A stretch of 8,337 nucleotides of DNA, from assembly GCA_012031335.1 (NCBI GenBank), contig JAAUTT010000157.1, positions 1 through 8,337 of the forward strand, written 5' to 3'. The notes beneath the pieces are model-generated. The model was not told the origin of the DNA. It did no database searches and saw only the letters and a list, made by a program, of their open reading frames with translations. Within the stretch, counting starts at the first letter, position 1, and every line of letters starts with the position of its first letter. This DNA comes from Bacteroidales bacterium (GTDB lineage: Bacteria > Bacteroidota > Bacteroidia > Bacteroidales > JAAUTT01). This document shows positions 1 through 7,634 of this stretch, piece after piece. A program made the translations under genes and the position numbers.

Positions 1-26
1 AATTTGTAAATCGTACGTGATGACAT
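1..26 (-). CDS. Possible 5' end of an unidentified gene, running off the left edge
   Basis: On the minus strand an ATG at 26-24 opens a frame reading MSSRTIYK up to the window edge. Seven bases upstream is GGAGG (about 34-38), a near-perfect Shine-Dalgarno sequence, and a TAnnTTTG-type promoter box lies at 72-79. An alternative ATG at 40-38, in another frame, would read MEDFLCHHVRFTN, but the ribosome binding site would then lie inside the gene, so 26 is the better start. Only eight codons are visible, so no family can be named. The gene would lie downstream of recO in the same direction, separated by about 250 bases. Confidence 0.3.
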
Positions 27-71
27 AAAAAATCCTCCATAAAAGTTTTAGATGACGAAAAAGTACGGAGG

Positions 72-101
72 CAAATTTAAACACAGGAAAAACATGTAAA
101 A
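72..101 (-). promoter_or_regulatory. Candidate Bacteroidetes-type promoter for the left-edge gene
   Basis: Read on the minus strand, TAAATTTG (79-72) matches the Bacteroides -7 consensus TAnnTTTG exactly. A TTTT (101-98), three of four bases of the -33 TTTG box, lies 18 bases upstream, slightly closer than the usual 19-21. Transcription would start near 60-66 and leave a leader of about 40 bases before the ATG at 26. The call rests only on motif match and position. Confidence 0.35.
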
Positions 102-182
102 CACCCTGTTTCCGGATGAAAATGTCAAAAGACGAATATTTTTTGATTTTCTTTACGTTAGTAGTAATCAGCGTAATAGTTA

Positions 183-217
183 AAAAATGTAAAAAATATT
201 TAATAAAATTTACATTA
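183..217 (-). terminator. AT-rich hairpin with T-run downstream of recO
   Basis: AATGTAAA (187-194) and TTTACATT (210-217) are perfect 8-base inverted copies around a 15-base AT-rich loop. On the minus strand the stem is followed directly by a run of six T (188-183, overlapping the stem end). The position, about 57 bases past the recO stop, suits a terminator of the dxs-recO transcript. The stem has only one G-C pair, so it would be weak, and the surroundings are so AT-rich that chance is a real alternative. Nothing else recognisable was found between this hairpin and the promoter box near 72-101. Confidence 0.3.
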
Positions 218-273
218 TTGCTTTCCAGAATGTTACTGATATCCGAAAGGAGGTTGGTTATTCCCTGTGTGGT

Positions 274-1001
274 CTAATCAAACAGCTCTTTTAACACTTG
301 TAACGATTGTATATTTAAGTTACTGTGAAGATGCAAACGGTAAAAATCCATGATAAGTTCCAGCAACTCCTGCCGTTCGTAGCGGTTGAGCAGTAAACCG
401 GATGCGTTAGCATAATTAAGTTCCAGCAGCAAATGAAACTTCCCGCTTAACCGCTTGCTAAAAGTATGCACATCGGTATCGGTTTCAGGAACAAAACTTC
501 CCTGCAGCACATTAAACTGACATGTCTGCTCCGAAAAATCATTCTTTGGGAAAAAACCAAGAAAACGGGTTAATTGAATTAAAAATACCAGGTGAAAGTT
601 GGCAAGATCAATTTCGCTGGCATCCAAAAAACAAAACAGAATGATAAAGAAAGTCGAAAAGAGATGGATTGGGTTCTTCCTCACGGATGGTTTTTATACA
701 AAACCTCGGCGATAAAGAATATCAGGGTTTGCTTACTGATATTTCCGTTTATATTGGCTGGTGAGTTGGAAAGAATAACATCTTTTACCCGTTGAAGGTC
801 TCTTTTCCCGGATAAGGATATCTCCAAATCGAGCAAACTCAAAGGTTGAAACATGTTTGCCCTGAATCGGGCCTTTGCCTTATATACGCCCTTGATTAAA
901 AAAGATTTCCGCCCGAACTGTTCGGTATAGACGGTGGCAATGATGTCAGTATCACCGAATTTAAGATGATGAAATACGATTCCACGGGTTTTTGAAATCA
1001 T
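274..1001 (-). CDS. recO: DNA repair protein RecO, with two apparent 1-base insertions
   Basis: RecO works in RecF-pathway recombinational repair: it binds single-stranded DNA and, with RecR, helps load RecA onto SSB-coated gaps. The ATG at 1001 opens with MISKTRGIVFHHLKFGDTD, the typical start of the N-terminal OB fold (about residues 1-80), with the later FQPLSLLDLE strand also typical. The reading frame breaks twice. Removing one base from the T5 run at 691-695 and one from the A6 run at 626-631 gives a continuous protein of 241 residues, the usual RecO length, with the expected helical middle (EEEPNPSLFDFLYHSV, then LDASEIDLANFHLVFLIQL and LGFFPKND). It lies 29 bases downstream of dxs in the same direction, so the two are probably co-transcribed. 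The frameshifts are more likely sequence error than gene loss, because every domain is intact. Confidence 0.88.
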
Positions 1002-1030
1002 GTAAGGTTTGCTTTAGTGTTCAGCAACAA

Positions 1031-2954
1031 TCAGCTTACCTGGGAAAGCTTCTTTTTCCCTACCAGTAGTTTTACAGTGTTAATAATCCCTGCAGTATCG
1101 TAACCGCATTCTTTATATAGTTCGGCTAAACTGCCGTGTTCCACAAAACGATCGGGAATTCCCAGGCGTTTTAGGGTGGCGGAATAGCCATGATCGGTCA
1201 TAAATTCACTTACAGCAGTGCCAAAACCTCCGGAAACCGTTCCGTCTTCCACCGTTATAACTAACCGGAAACGCTGAAATACCTGATGCAGCAGCTCAGT
1301 ATCCAGCGGCTTTAAAAAACGCAGGTCGTAATGTGCTGCATCTATCATTTCAGCCTGCAGCTGCTTGCATGCTTCAACCGCAAAATTACCGGTGGTTCCC
1401 AGGGTAAGAATGGCTATATCGTGCCCTTCGCGGATAACACGTCCTTTTCCGACTGGAAGCTTTTTAAATGGCTTTTTCCAATCGGTCATAACACCATTAC
1501 CCCTTGGATAGCGAATAACGAAGGTTCCGGGTTGATCAGCCTGAGCCGTGTACATCAAATTACGGAGTTCTTCCTCATTCATGGGTGCGGAAACGGTAAT
1601 ATCGGGGATACAACGCATATAGGCAAGATCGTATGCTCCATGATGGGTCGGACCGTCTTCTCCGACCAGTCCGGCACGGTCGAGACATAGTACCACGGGT
1701 AATTTTTGAAGAACGGCATCGTGGATCACCTGGTCGTAGGCCCGCTGCATAAAGGACGAATAGATATTACAATAGGGAACAAATCCCTTCGCTGCCAGTC
1801 CTGCTGAAAAAGTAACAGCATGCTGCTCTGCTATTCCGACATCGAACGACCGTTGAGGATATTTTCCATCAGGAACTTCATAGAACACCCGCTTGCCATA
1901 GCTGGTGTGACACCAACAATTTTTTCATTCAAATCGGCAAGTTCCACAAGGGTATATCCGAAAACATCCTGATATTTGGGGGGTTGTGGGGTATCGTGAT
2001 TGCTTCTTATTATTTCTCCCGTATGCATATTGAATAGCCCCGGAGCATGCCAGGTGGTCTGGTCTTCCTCGGCAAATTTATATCCTTTTCCCTTTGTGGT
2101 AAGCACATGAAGCAGCTTAGGGCCGGGAATATCTTTAAGGTCCGAAAGGGTTTTACAAGATGCGTTACATTATGGCCGTCGATGGGACCGAAATAACGGA
2201 AGTTTAAAGCCTCGAAAAGATTACTCTGTTTTAAGAGGATGGACTTGATCCCATTTTCGATTTTCTGGACTACACGCTGTGGATTTGGCTTAAGCTTACC
2301 CAAAGCTCCGAGCATGTTCCAAACATCATTCTTGAATTTATTGTATGTCCGTGAGGTGGTAATATCGAGAAGGTATTCTTTCAGTGCACCAACGTTCGGA
2401 TCTATCGCCATATTGTTATCATTAAGGATAACAAGCAGATTTGCTTTCGATGCGCCGGCATTGTTCAGACCCTCGAAGGCTAGCCCTCCTGTTAGGGAAC
2501 CATCGCCGATAACAGCAACAACATGCTTATCTTTCTCACCATTCAACTGGGAAGCCATAGCCATTCCCAAAGCTGCAGATATGGATGTGGACGAATGTCC
2601 AACGCCGAAGGAGTCGAATTCACTTTCGGTCATTTTAGGAAACCCGCTAATCCCACCATATTTACGGTTGGTATGAAATACATCGCGCCGGCCGGTAAGG
2701 ATTTTATGACCGTAGGCCTGGTGACCAACATCCCAGATGAGCGGATCGTTTGGCGTATCAAACACATAATGCAATGCAACAGTAAGTTCCACTACACCCA
2801 GACTGGCGCCCAAGTGACCGGAATTATTGCTGACAATTTCGATAATAAATTGCCTGAGCTCATCACTAAGCGCAACCAGTTCTTCAGGCTTCAGCTTTCT
2901 TAAGTCGGCTGTGTTGTTTATTGTTTTGAGCAGGCTCTTTCTTACCTCATCCAT
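1031..2954 (-). CDS. dxs: 1-deoxy-D-xylulose-5-phosphate synthase, with two apparent 1-base deletions
   Basis: DXS condenses pyruvate and glyceraldehyde 3-phosphate, using thiamine diphosphate, to make DXP, the first step of the MEP isoprenoid pathway (DXP also feeds thiamine and pyridoxal synthesis). Adding one base to the T4 run at 2151-2154 and one to the T4 run at 1862-1865 joins three frames into 641 residues, normal for the family. Visible motifs in the corrected numbering: SGHLGASLG (His47), VGHSSTSISAALG near 118-130, the thiamine diphosphate motif GDGSLTGG at 150-157 with NDNN at 178-181, FDVGIAEQHAV with catalytic Glu377, DRAGLVGEDGPTHHG at 426-440, and the C-terminal transketolase domain to about 640. 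The ATG at 2954 fits the usual N-terminus. A TATCTTTG box lies about 30 bases upstream. recO follows after 29 bases. Confidence 0.95.
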
Positions 2955-2983
2955 TCTGTATGGTTATCAATACCTTCAAATGC

Positions 2984-2991
2984 CAAAGATA
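2984..2991 (-). promoter_or_regulatory. Candidate -7 box for the dxs-recO transcript
   Basis: The minus strand reads TATCTTTG here, an exact match to the Bacteroides -7 consensus TAnnTTTG, 29 bases before the dxs ATG. No clear TTTG -33 box sits at the expected 19-21 bases upstream; the nearest, at the T-run near 3024-3030, is about 32 bases away. The position is right, but the support is one degenerate motif in an AT-rich leader. Confidence 0.35.
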
Positions 2992-3102
2992 TTAATTTTA
3001 TATTGGAATGATGGAGAATATGCCAAAAAATTGACCTGCTGCTAACTGTCATGGAAACAGGAAAGTCGGGGCCAGATTCTCATTAAAATTACCTTTCATT
3101 GA

Positions 3103-3292
3103 TGTCCGGTTAAAAATATTAGATTTCTCCCTGCGGTCGAAATGACAATGCTTTCGAAGTAGTTTTAATCGGAGGGTGTTGGTGGAGGCTACGACTTCAC
3201 CAACACCCTCCCCCCAATAGGTAAACAACTGTCATTCCTAACCTAGTGAGGAACCTCAGTTGATTTTTTTGCCTAATTATTTTTACCGGACA
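3103..3292. repeat. Nested inverted-repeat (MITE-like) element of about 190 bases
   Basis: Three sets of inverted arms share one centre. The outermost 20 bases at 3103-3122 (TGTCCGGTTAAAAA...) match the reverse complement of 3273-3292 at 17 of 20 positions. Inside them, 3121-3147 (agatttctccctgcgg..., ending aaatgaca) matches the reverse complement of 3230-3256 at 19 of 27. In the middle is a perfect 14-base stem (3171-3184 with 3198-3211). The arms with 'ggtcgaaatgaca' and 'tgtcattcctaa...gtgagga' resemble short intergenic repeats I associate with many Bacteroidetes genomes (recalled, not searched). No open frame fits inside and no clear target-site duplication flanks it. It could be a non-autonomous transposable element, a decayed insertion-sequence end pair, or a REP-like palindromic unit. 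Confidence 0.6.
3171..3211. repeat. Very stable GC-rich hairpin at the centre of the inverted-repeat element
   Basis: GGAGGGTGTTGGTG (3171-3184) pairs perfectly with CACCAACACCCTCC (3198-3211). Three further pairs (GAG at 3185-3187 with CTT at 3195-3197, one of them G-T) close a 7-base loop, GCTACGA. The stem is about 17 pairs and far more GC-rich than its surroundings. There is no T-run directly after it on either strand, so a simple rho-independent terminator is not the best reading. An insulating or transcript-stabilising structure, or the core of a mobile palindromic repeat, fits better. Confidence 0.7.
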
Positions 3293-3541
3293 ATAGTGAT
3301 TATCTGTAGATTCCTGCTGCCATTAAACTAAAAATCGTTAGGATAGCAAACCTCGTACACATAGAAATTAAGTTGAATTCTGATTACGAATGGTCCCGGA
3401 TAATTCTCTTTACTCCATTCCATAGTTGTTTTTACAATTAAAACTTTCTGATGGCGATACGGCAATATTCTTTTGTATCATAGAGTTTAATCATTAGTAA
3501 ACCTAATTTTATTAATTTTAACACACAAAAAAACCGACATA

Positions 3542-4541
3542 ATGAAAAAAGTTATATTTTTTATTTTGTGCACAGTGTTAATCAATGACCTGTGTTCCTA
3601 TTACCAAATTCAAGGATGCCAAAAAGCAGAACCAGAGCCTGGAGGAAGAGAGAGGCCGGTTAAAAAACGATTTGGAAAAACTACAGGTCGACAACCGGGA
3701 ATTACGGTCGAACCTGGAGAATAGTGAAAAAGACCGGAAAAATCTCATCGCCGATTCGTTAAAGCGATACCAGGCCTTAAGACAGGCAGAAAAAGATTTC
3801 AGAGGATTACAGCGTCAATACGACGACCTGCAAAGCGCACAGGATAATATCGTAAAGGGCAGTGCCAGGGAAAACTCAAAATTACTATCCCAGCTACAAA
3901 CGACCCAAAGCGATTTACAAAAAAGAGAAGAGCAGCTGAAACTTGCCGAGCGGACGCTTGAAGATAAACGGCGAAACATGGAAGTAATGCAGCACGAGCT
4001 CGAAAAACGCAATGTAAAGCTCAAAGAACTTGAATCGATCCTCAACAGAAAAGATTCGGCTGTTGCCGCCTTGAAAAATAAAGTTTCTTCGGCCTTGCTT
4101 GGCTTTGAAAATAACGGACTATCGGTGAATGTTAAAAACGGGAAAGTATACGTTTCGCTCGACGAGAAATTACTGTTTAAATCGGGTAGTTATGTAGTGG
4201 AACCCAACGGGGTAAATGCACTCAAGAGGTTATCAAAAGTTCTCGAGCAAAATGCCGATATCAATGTCCTGATTGAAGGCCATACCGACGATGTTCCCTA
4301 CAGGGCAGATGCTTCGGTAAAGGATAACTGGGACCTTAGCGCCAAACGCGCTACAGCTGTAGTGAGGATACTGCTCGAAAATGGCAAAATTGAGCCACTG
4401 AGATTAACTGCTGCCGGACGTGGTGAATTTCTTCCTGTCGAAAAGGCTAAAACATCAGAAGCCCGCCAGAAAAACCGCCGTACCGAAATTATCCTTACTC
4501 CTAAACTGGACGAATTGCTGAAAATATTGGAAAACAACTGA
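3542..4541 (+). CDS. OmpA-family coiled-coil lipoprotein, frameshifted at the lipobox
   Basis: An envelope protein that probably tethers the outer membrane to peptidoglycan. The start at 3542 gives MKKVIFFILCTVLI, a basic then hydrophobic signal sequence. One extra base between about 3581 and 3590 shifts the frame, after which CVPITKFKDAKKQNQSLEEE follows, a form common in Bacteroidetes OmpA lipoproteins with Cys at the cleavage site (about residue 17 of 332). Residues of roughly 25-170 are highly charged heptad-like sequence predicting a long coiled coil (NREL, QREEQLKLAERTLEDKRR). The C-terminal OmpA-like peptidoglycan-binding domain (about 200-320) shows LIEGHTDDVPY, DNWDLSAKRA, RLTAAGRGEF and NRRTEIILTPK, including the Asp and Arg regions that hold diaminopimelate. 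The gene stands alone, transcribed away from dxs and toward the DUF3857 gene. Its exact cellular job is not indicated by neighbours. Confidence 0.9.
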
Positions 4542-4598
4542 TCTATCTATTATGGAGGAGATCTTTAGTTGTAAGAAATGTTTAGAACATTAAGATAA

Positions 4599-4648
4599 AA
4601 AGGCACAAAGGATGAAGATTTAGTTTAATCTTTGCCCCTTGTGCCTTT
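4599..4648. terminator. Long imperfect hairpin between convergent genes; likely terminator and dispersed repeat
   Basis: Bases 4599-4620 (aaaggcacaaaggatg...) and 4627-4648 (...cccttgtgccttt) form a 22-position stem with 18 Watson-Crick and 2 G-T pairs around a 6-base loop. It lies 57 bases past the OmpA-family stop and 42 bases past the stop of the minus-strand DUF3857 gene. On the minus strand the stem runs into T5 (4601-4597), a good rho-independent arrangement; on the plus strand the following sequence is only moderately T-rich. The 'ggcacaaagg' / 'cctttgtgcc' motif resembles an intergenic repeat that I recall as frequent in Bacteroidetes, so it may be a repeat copy serving as terminator. 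Confidence 0.6.
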
Positions 4649-4690
4649 GTGTTCAATTTTATTTTCGCCTACCTCTTCATAGGCAGTTTT

Positions 4691-6221
4691 TTACAATACG
4701 GTAATCTGCGCTGTGGGGGTCTTTTGTTCCAGGCTCACCCAGCCATAATTATCTTTACGCAATAGCCATCCGTCAGTACCCTCAACATTCTTCGGAAGCT
4801 TACCAAATTCGGGCGATTCACCGGCAACATCGAGATAGTAAACTTTATCACCAAGAACAAGCTGCACAACCAGATGATTAAACTGATCTTTTACTGGATA
4901 GATATTTTCGAGACGGCCACGATCTTTGGTCTTTACAAGCACTACATCAGTGGAAAAGCCTGCACGTTTCAGTAAAAATGCCATAATGAGATTCATTTCG
5001 GGACCAGAACCTTCTTTCTTTTTGATGACTTTATCAAAATCCTTAGATGCATAAATGCCATATAGCCCGTTCCACTTTACATTTTGTTTTACCACTTCGT
5101 AAATATTCCGGGCCAGTTGCTCTCCCGAAGCATTATTCTGGAGGGCTATATCGAGCATGGGCTTGTAATCGAATGCTTTCACCATCCTTAAGCCTAAATC
5201 GTTACTTGTTAACCAGCGATTGTTGGCTTCTTCCCAGGTTGGCAGCCAATATACAATGTAACCTCTACGGTTACGGTTCATCCGCATATCTGTAACATCC
5301 CAGTTATCAAAGTCTTGTTCTGCAGTTTCGAGGATATAATCATAGTAAAACGGGAACAATCCTTCAGCCCGGTAAAGATGTACCTTAACCTGCTGACTGG
5401 CATCTGCAACCGGAGTTTCTTCACTGGCTTTTATAGCTGGCATATTCCGCATGATGTATTTTAAATTACGGTCACGAACCAGGTTAACCGACACAGTTCC
5501 AGCAGGTGAATCGTAAAGCAGTCCTTCATTTTCATATAATTCAGCATGGATCTTCTTGAGCTTGTTTTCATACAACCATTGTATCCGGGAAGAAATACCC
5601 TGCTGATCTTCCATACTTAAAGGCTTACCCTTCTGATAAGTAACCAGATAGTTGAATTTAAAGGTACGCTTACCCTGTATTCACTCCAAACGGTTGGAAT
5701 AGCCGATTGAAAATACCAGTCGCGGAGTTTAACCAAATCGAGAGAAGCAATGGTATAGCGATATTCAATTACCGATCCGGGTTTAACATCGGGCAGGGTA
5801 AGAACGATCAGCCTGTTTTTAGGATCAATTTCGACTTCCTTTCTATCCGACGTACGTGTTTTACTTTTTATTATTTTCCCGTTACCATCGTAATTAAAAG
5901 TTTGACCGCTAAGTTCCACCACCTTTTCGTAATGATTGTACGAACGATATGGAATTTCAACTTTTGCGTAGCGAAGACCCGCTTCATTCAAAATCTTAAT
6001 GCGAACATGCCGGGTATATTCCGTGCGTGGCCCAACCCTTACTGTTCCGTAATCACAAAGGATAACTGCCGGTGCCGAAGGATCGGGTTTATAAATATTC
6101 ATATCCAAATCCTGCTTCAGGATTTTCCATATTTGATGGGAGGCTTACTGTTATATGCAAATGCATTGACAGCAAAAAAAGCCATTATAATAATGAACAA
6201 TGTTTTTGCTCTTGTCTTCAT
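4691..6221 (-). CDS. Exported DUF3857 / transglutaminase-like protein, with two apparent 1-base deletions
   Basis: The ATG at 6221 begins a classic signal peptide (MKTRAKTLFIIIMAFFAVNAFA, cleavage after about residue 22), so the protein is periplasmic or outer-membrane facing. Adding one base to the T4 run at 6123-6126 and one to the T3 run at 5657-5659 yields 510 residues. A DUF3857 domain follows the signal (about 25-200: MNIYKPDPSAPAVILCDYG, KPGSVIEYRYTI, WYFQSAIPTVWSEYRVSVPL). A transglutaminase-core-like domain lies at about 350-470. There the usual catalytic Cys site reads GSGPEMN (405-411), with no Cys, while His450 (QFNHLVV) and Asp465 (YYLDV) remain, so it is probably not an active peptidase or transglutaminase. 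Family members are usually longer (about 630-660, with a C-terminal DUF3858); this one stops soon after the core. Function is unknown. It may be co-transcribed with the glycosyltransferase 66 bases upstream. Confidence 0.82.
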
Positions 6222-6287
6222 ATATTTAAGTTATTAGTTAGGGAACTATGCTCAAACTCAAAAACAATGCCAAGATGAAATGTTTCC

Positions 6288-7585
6288 TTATGCTATGGAG
6301 TTGAGAATGTGCGACAATTTCCGGGTAAGTTCAAATCGTGAATAGGCCTGAATATTTCCGGCATTCACTTCCAGTTTGTTTTCGAGGTATAGATTGAAGT
6401 TTTGAAGCAGGATATTTTTTAGCCTGGAAACTTCGTTAAAACCGGCTATCTGACCACATTGGGATTCTTCCAGGATGGCTGCCACATCTCCTTAGTAGGA
6501 CCAATAGCAACAATGGGGCGGTTGGCCGCCAGATATTCGAAGAATTTCCCTGTCAATATTCCTTCTGCATTGGGAGTATTATTGATCAAAAGCAACAGAA
6601 GCTGCGATTGCCGTTCACCTCTGACAACTTCGTTGTGCGGGATAAATTCCGTTTTTTCCAGAAATCTGTATAATCCGTATTGGTTTAAAGAATCAAGTAC
6701 TGTGGTATCCAAACGTCCTACAAATTTCAGTTTAAGATGCCTTTCAACCTGAGGATTCTCCTTAAGTAATTGTAAAAGAGCTTCCCAGAGTACAACCGGA
6801 TTCCGTGCTTTGTTAATGGTGCCAAAATGTGCCAGTGTAAAATCTTTATCCAGCTCAACAGCCTGATGATCATAGTCGCTGTTGTCGAATCCATTGGTAA
6901 TGGTTTCGACCCGGTGAGCTCCCATGGTGGTATATTCTTCTGTCATTTTACTGCCAACAGTTACCACGCTATCTGCTGTTTTTATAACCGATTTTTCCAG
7001 TCTCCGGTGCTTACGGTCGGCCCATGACGTAAGCAATAACTCGGAGTAATAGTCGATATTTGTCCAGGGATCCCTGAAATCGGCTACCCATGGAATATGC
7101 AATTCATTTTTAAGTTTCATGGCAATGAGATGCATGCTATGCGGAGGTCCCGACGAAATTATGGCATCAACAGGCTGGCTTTTCAGATATTCCTTTAGAT
7201 ATTGGACAGAAGGTTTTACCCAGAATTTCCGGGCATCGGGGATAAAGAAATTTCCACGGATCCAGACTGCAACCTTTTCGGCCAGCTTTGGCTTTTTACG
7301 CTCGGTGAGAAAGCCAACATTCACCTTCTCCGTTTTCTTCTGTCCTATAAATTTCTTGTAAAACATATAGGGTTCCCATATAGGTCGTCTGATAATGGTC
7401 AGATCATGGGGGATATCTTTTTCGTTCGAAAGGTCGACCTCGGCATACTCGCCATTTTCGGTCGTATAAATAATAGGTTCCCAGCCAAAATCCCTGAGGT
7501 ATTTGGCAAACTTAAGCCAGCGGAATACTGCCGAACCACCGGCCGGAGGCCAGTAATAGGTGATGATGAGAACCTTTTTGTTCAT
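6288..7585 (-). CDS. Glycosyltransferase family 4 protein, with one apparent 1-base deletion
   Basis: A GT-B-fold sugar transferase, probably cytoplasmic, moving a sugar from a nucleotide donor onto a surface glycan or glycolipid; the substrate cannot be read from sequence. The start at 7585 gives MNKKVLIITYYWPPAGGSAV (glycine-rich N-terminal Rossmann turn at residues 14-18). Further family marks are SSGPPHSMHLIA near 144-155, ADFRDPW at 168-174, TITNGFD at 228-234 opening the C-terminal domain, HFGTI near 253-257, and the donor-binding GKFFEYLAANRPIVAIGP at 346-363. The frame then breaks: one missing base in the CC at 6490-6491 joins ...GPTK to GDVAAILEESQCGQIA, giving 432 residues, a normal length. 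It follows glyS by 49 bases in the same direction; no other polysaccharide genes are in view, so it may be a lone housekeeping GT or the edge of a cluster. Confidence 0.87.
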
Positions 7586-7634
7586 AGAAGGATTATTTGC
7601 CGATGTGTAAGGTAAATCTGCAAGGACCTAACGC

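Larger units (their letters stand above)
2955..3541. other. Divergent intergenic region between dxs and the OmpA-family gene
   Basis: This 587-base gap separates two divergently transcribed genes. It holds the dxs leader (2955-3000), the nested inverted-repeat element at 3103-3292, and about 250 bases (3293-3541) in which I see no gene, RNA or repeat on either strand. The last 40 bases before the ATG at 3542 are AT-rich (TAATTTTA occurs twice, about 3504 and 3513), which is typical of Bacteroidetes leaders that lack a Shine-Dalgarno sequence, but no complete -33/-7 pair can be assigned. The small open frames here have no protein-like composition. Confidence 0.6.

Noticed and set aside
82..109. 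Palindrome-like ACAGG...ACATGT...CCTGT upstream of the left-edge gene, as an operator
   Set aside because: The arms pair over only five bases and sit at unequal distances from the central ACATGT, so chance is a sufficient explanation.
592..795. Plus-strand open frame of 67 codons over the recO breaks
   Set aside because: It spans the recO frameshift region antisense and has no family resemblance.
2239..2903. Plus-strand open frames 2239-2676 and 2523-2903
   Set aside because: They are antisense to the thiamine diphosphate-binding half of dxs, which has clear motifs; they are shadows of its codon pattern.
2827..3045. Plus-strand open frame reaching into the dxs leader
   Set aside because: Most of it is antisense to the dxs N-terminus, and the remainder is AT-rich leader; no start signal or protein-like sequence is present.
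5707..6278. Open frames on the plus strand (5707-6237 and 6072-6278)
   Set aside because: They lie antisense to the DUF3857 gene, whose signal peptide and domain sequence are recognisable; the plus-strand translations resemble no family and have no start context.
7202..7615. Plus-strand open frame of 137 codons
   Set aside because: It is antisense to the N-terminal half of the glycosyltransferase and its translation is not protein-like.
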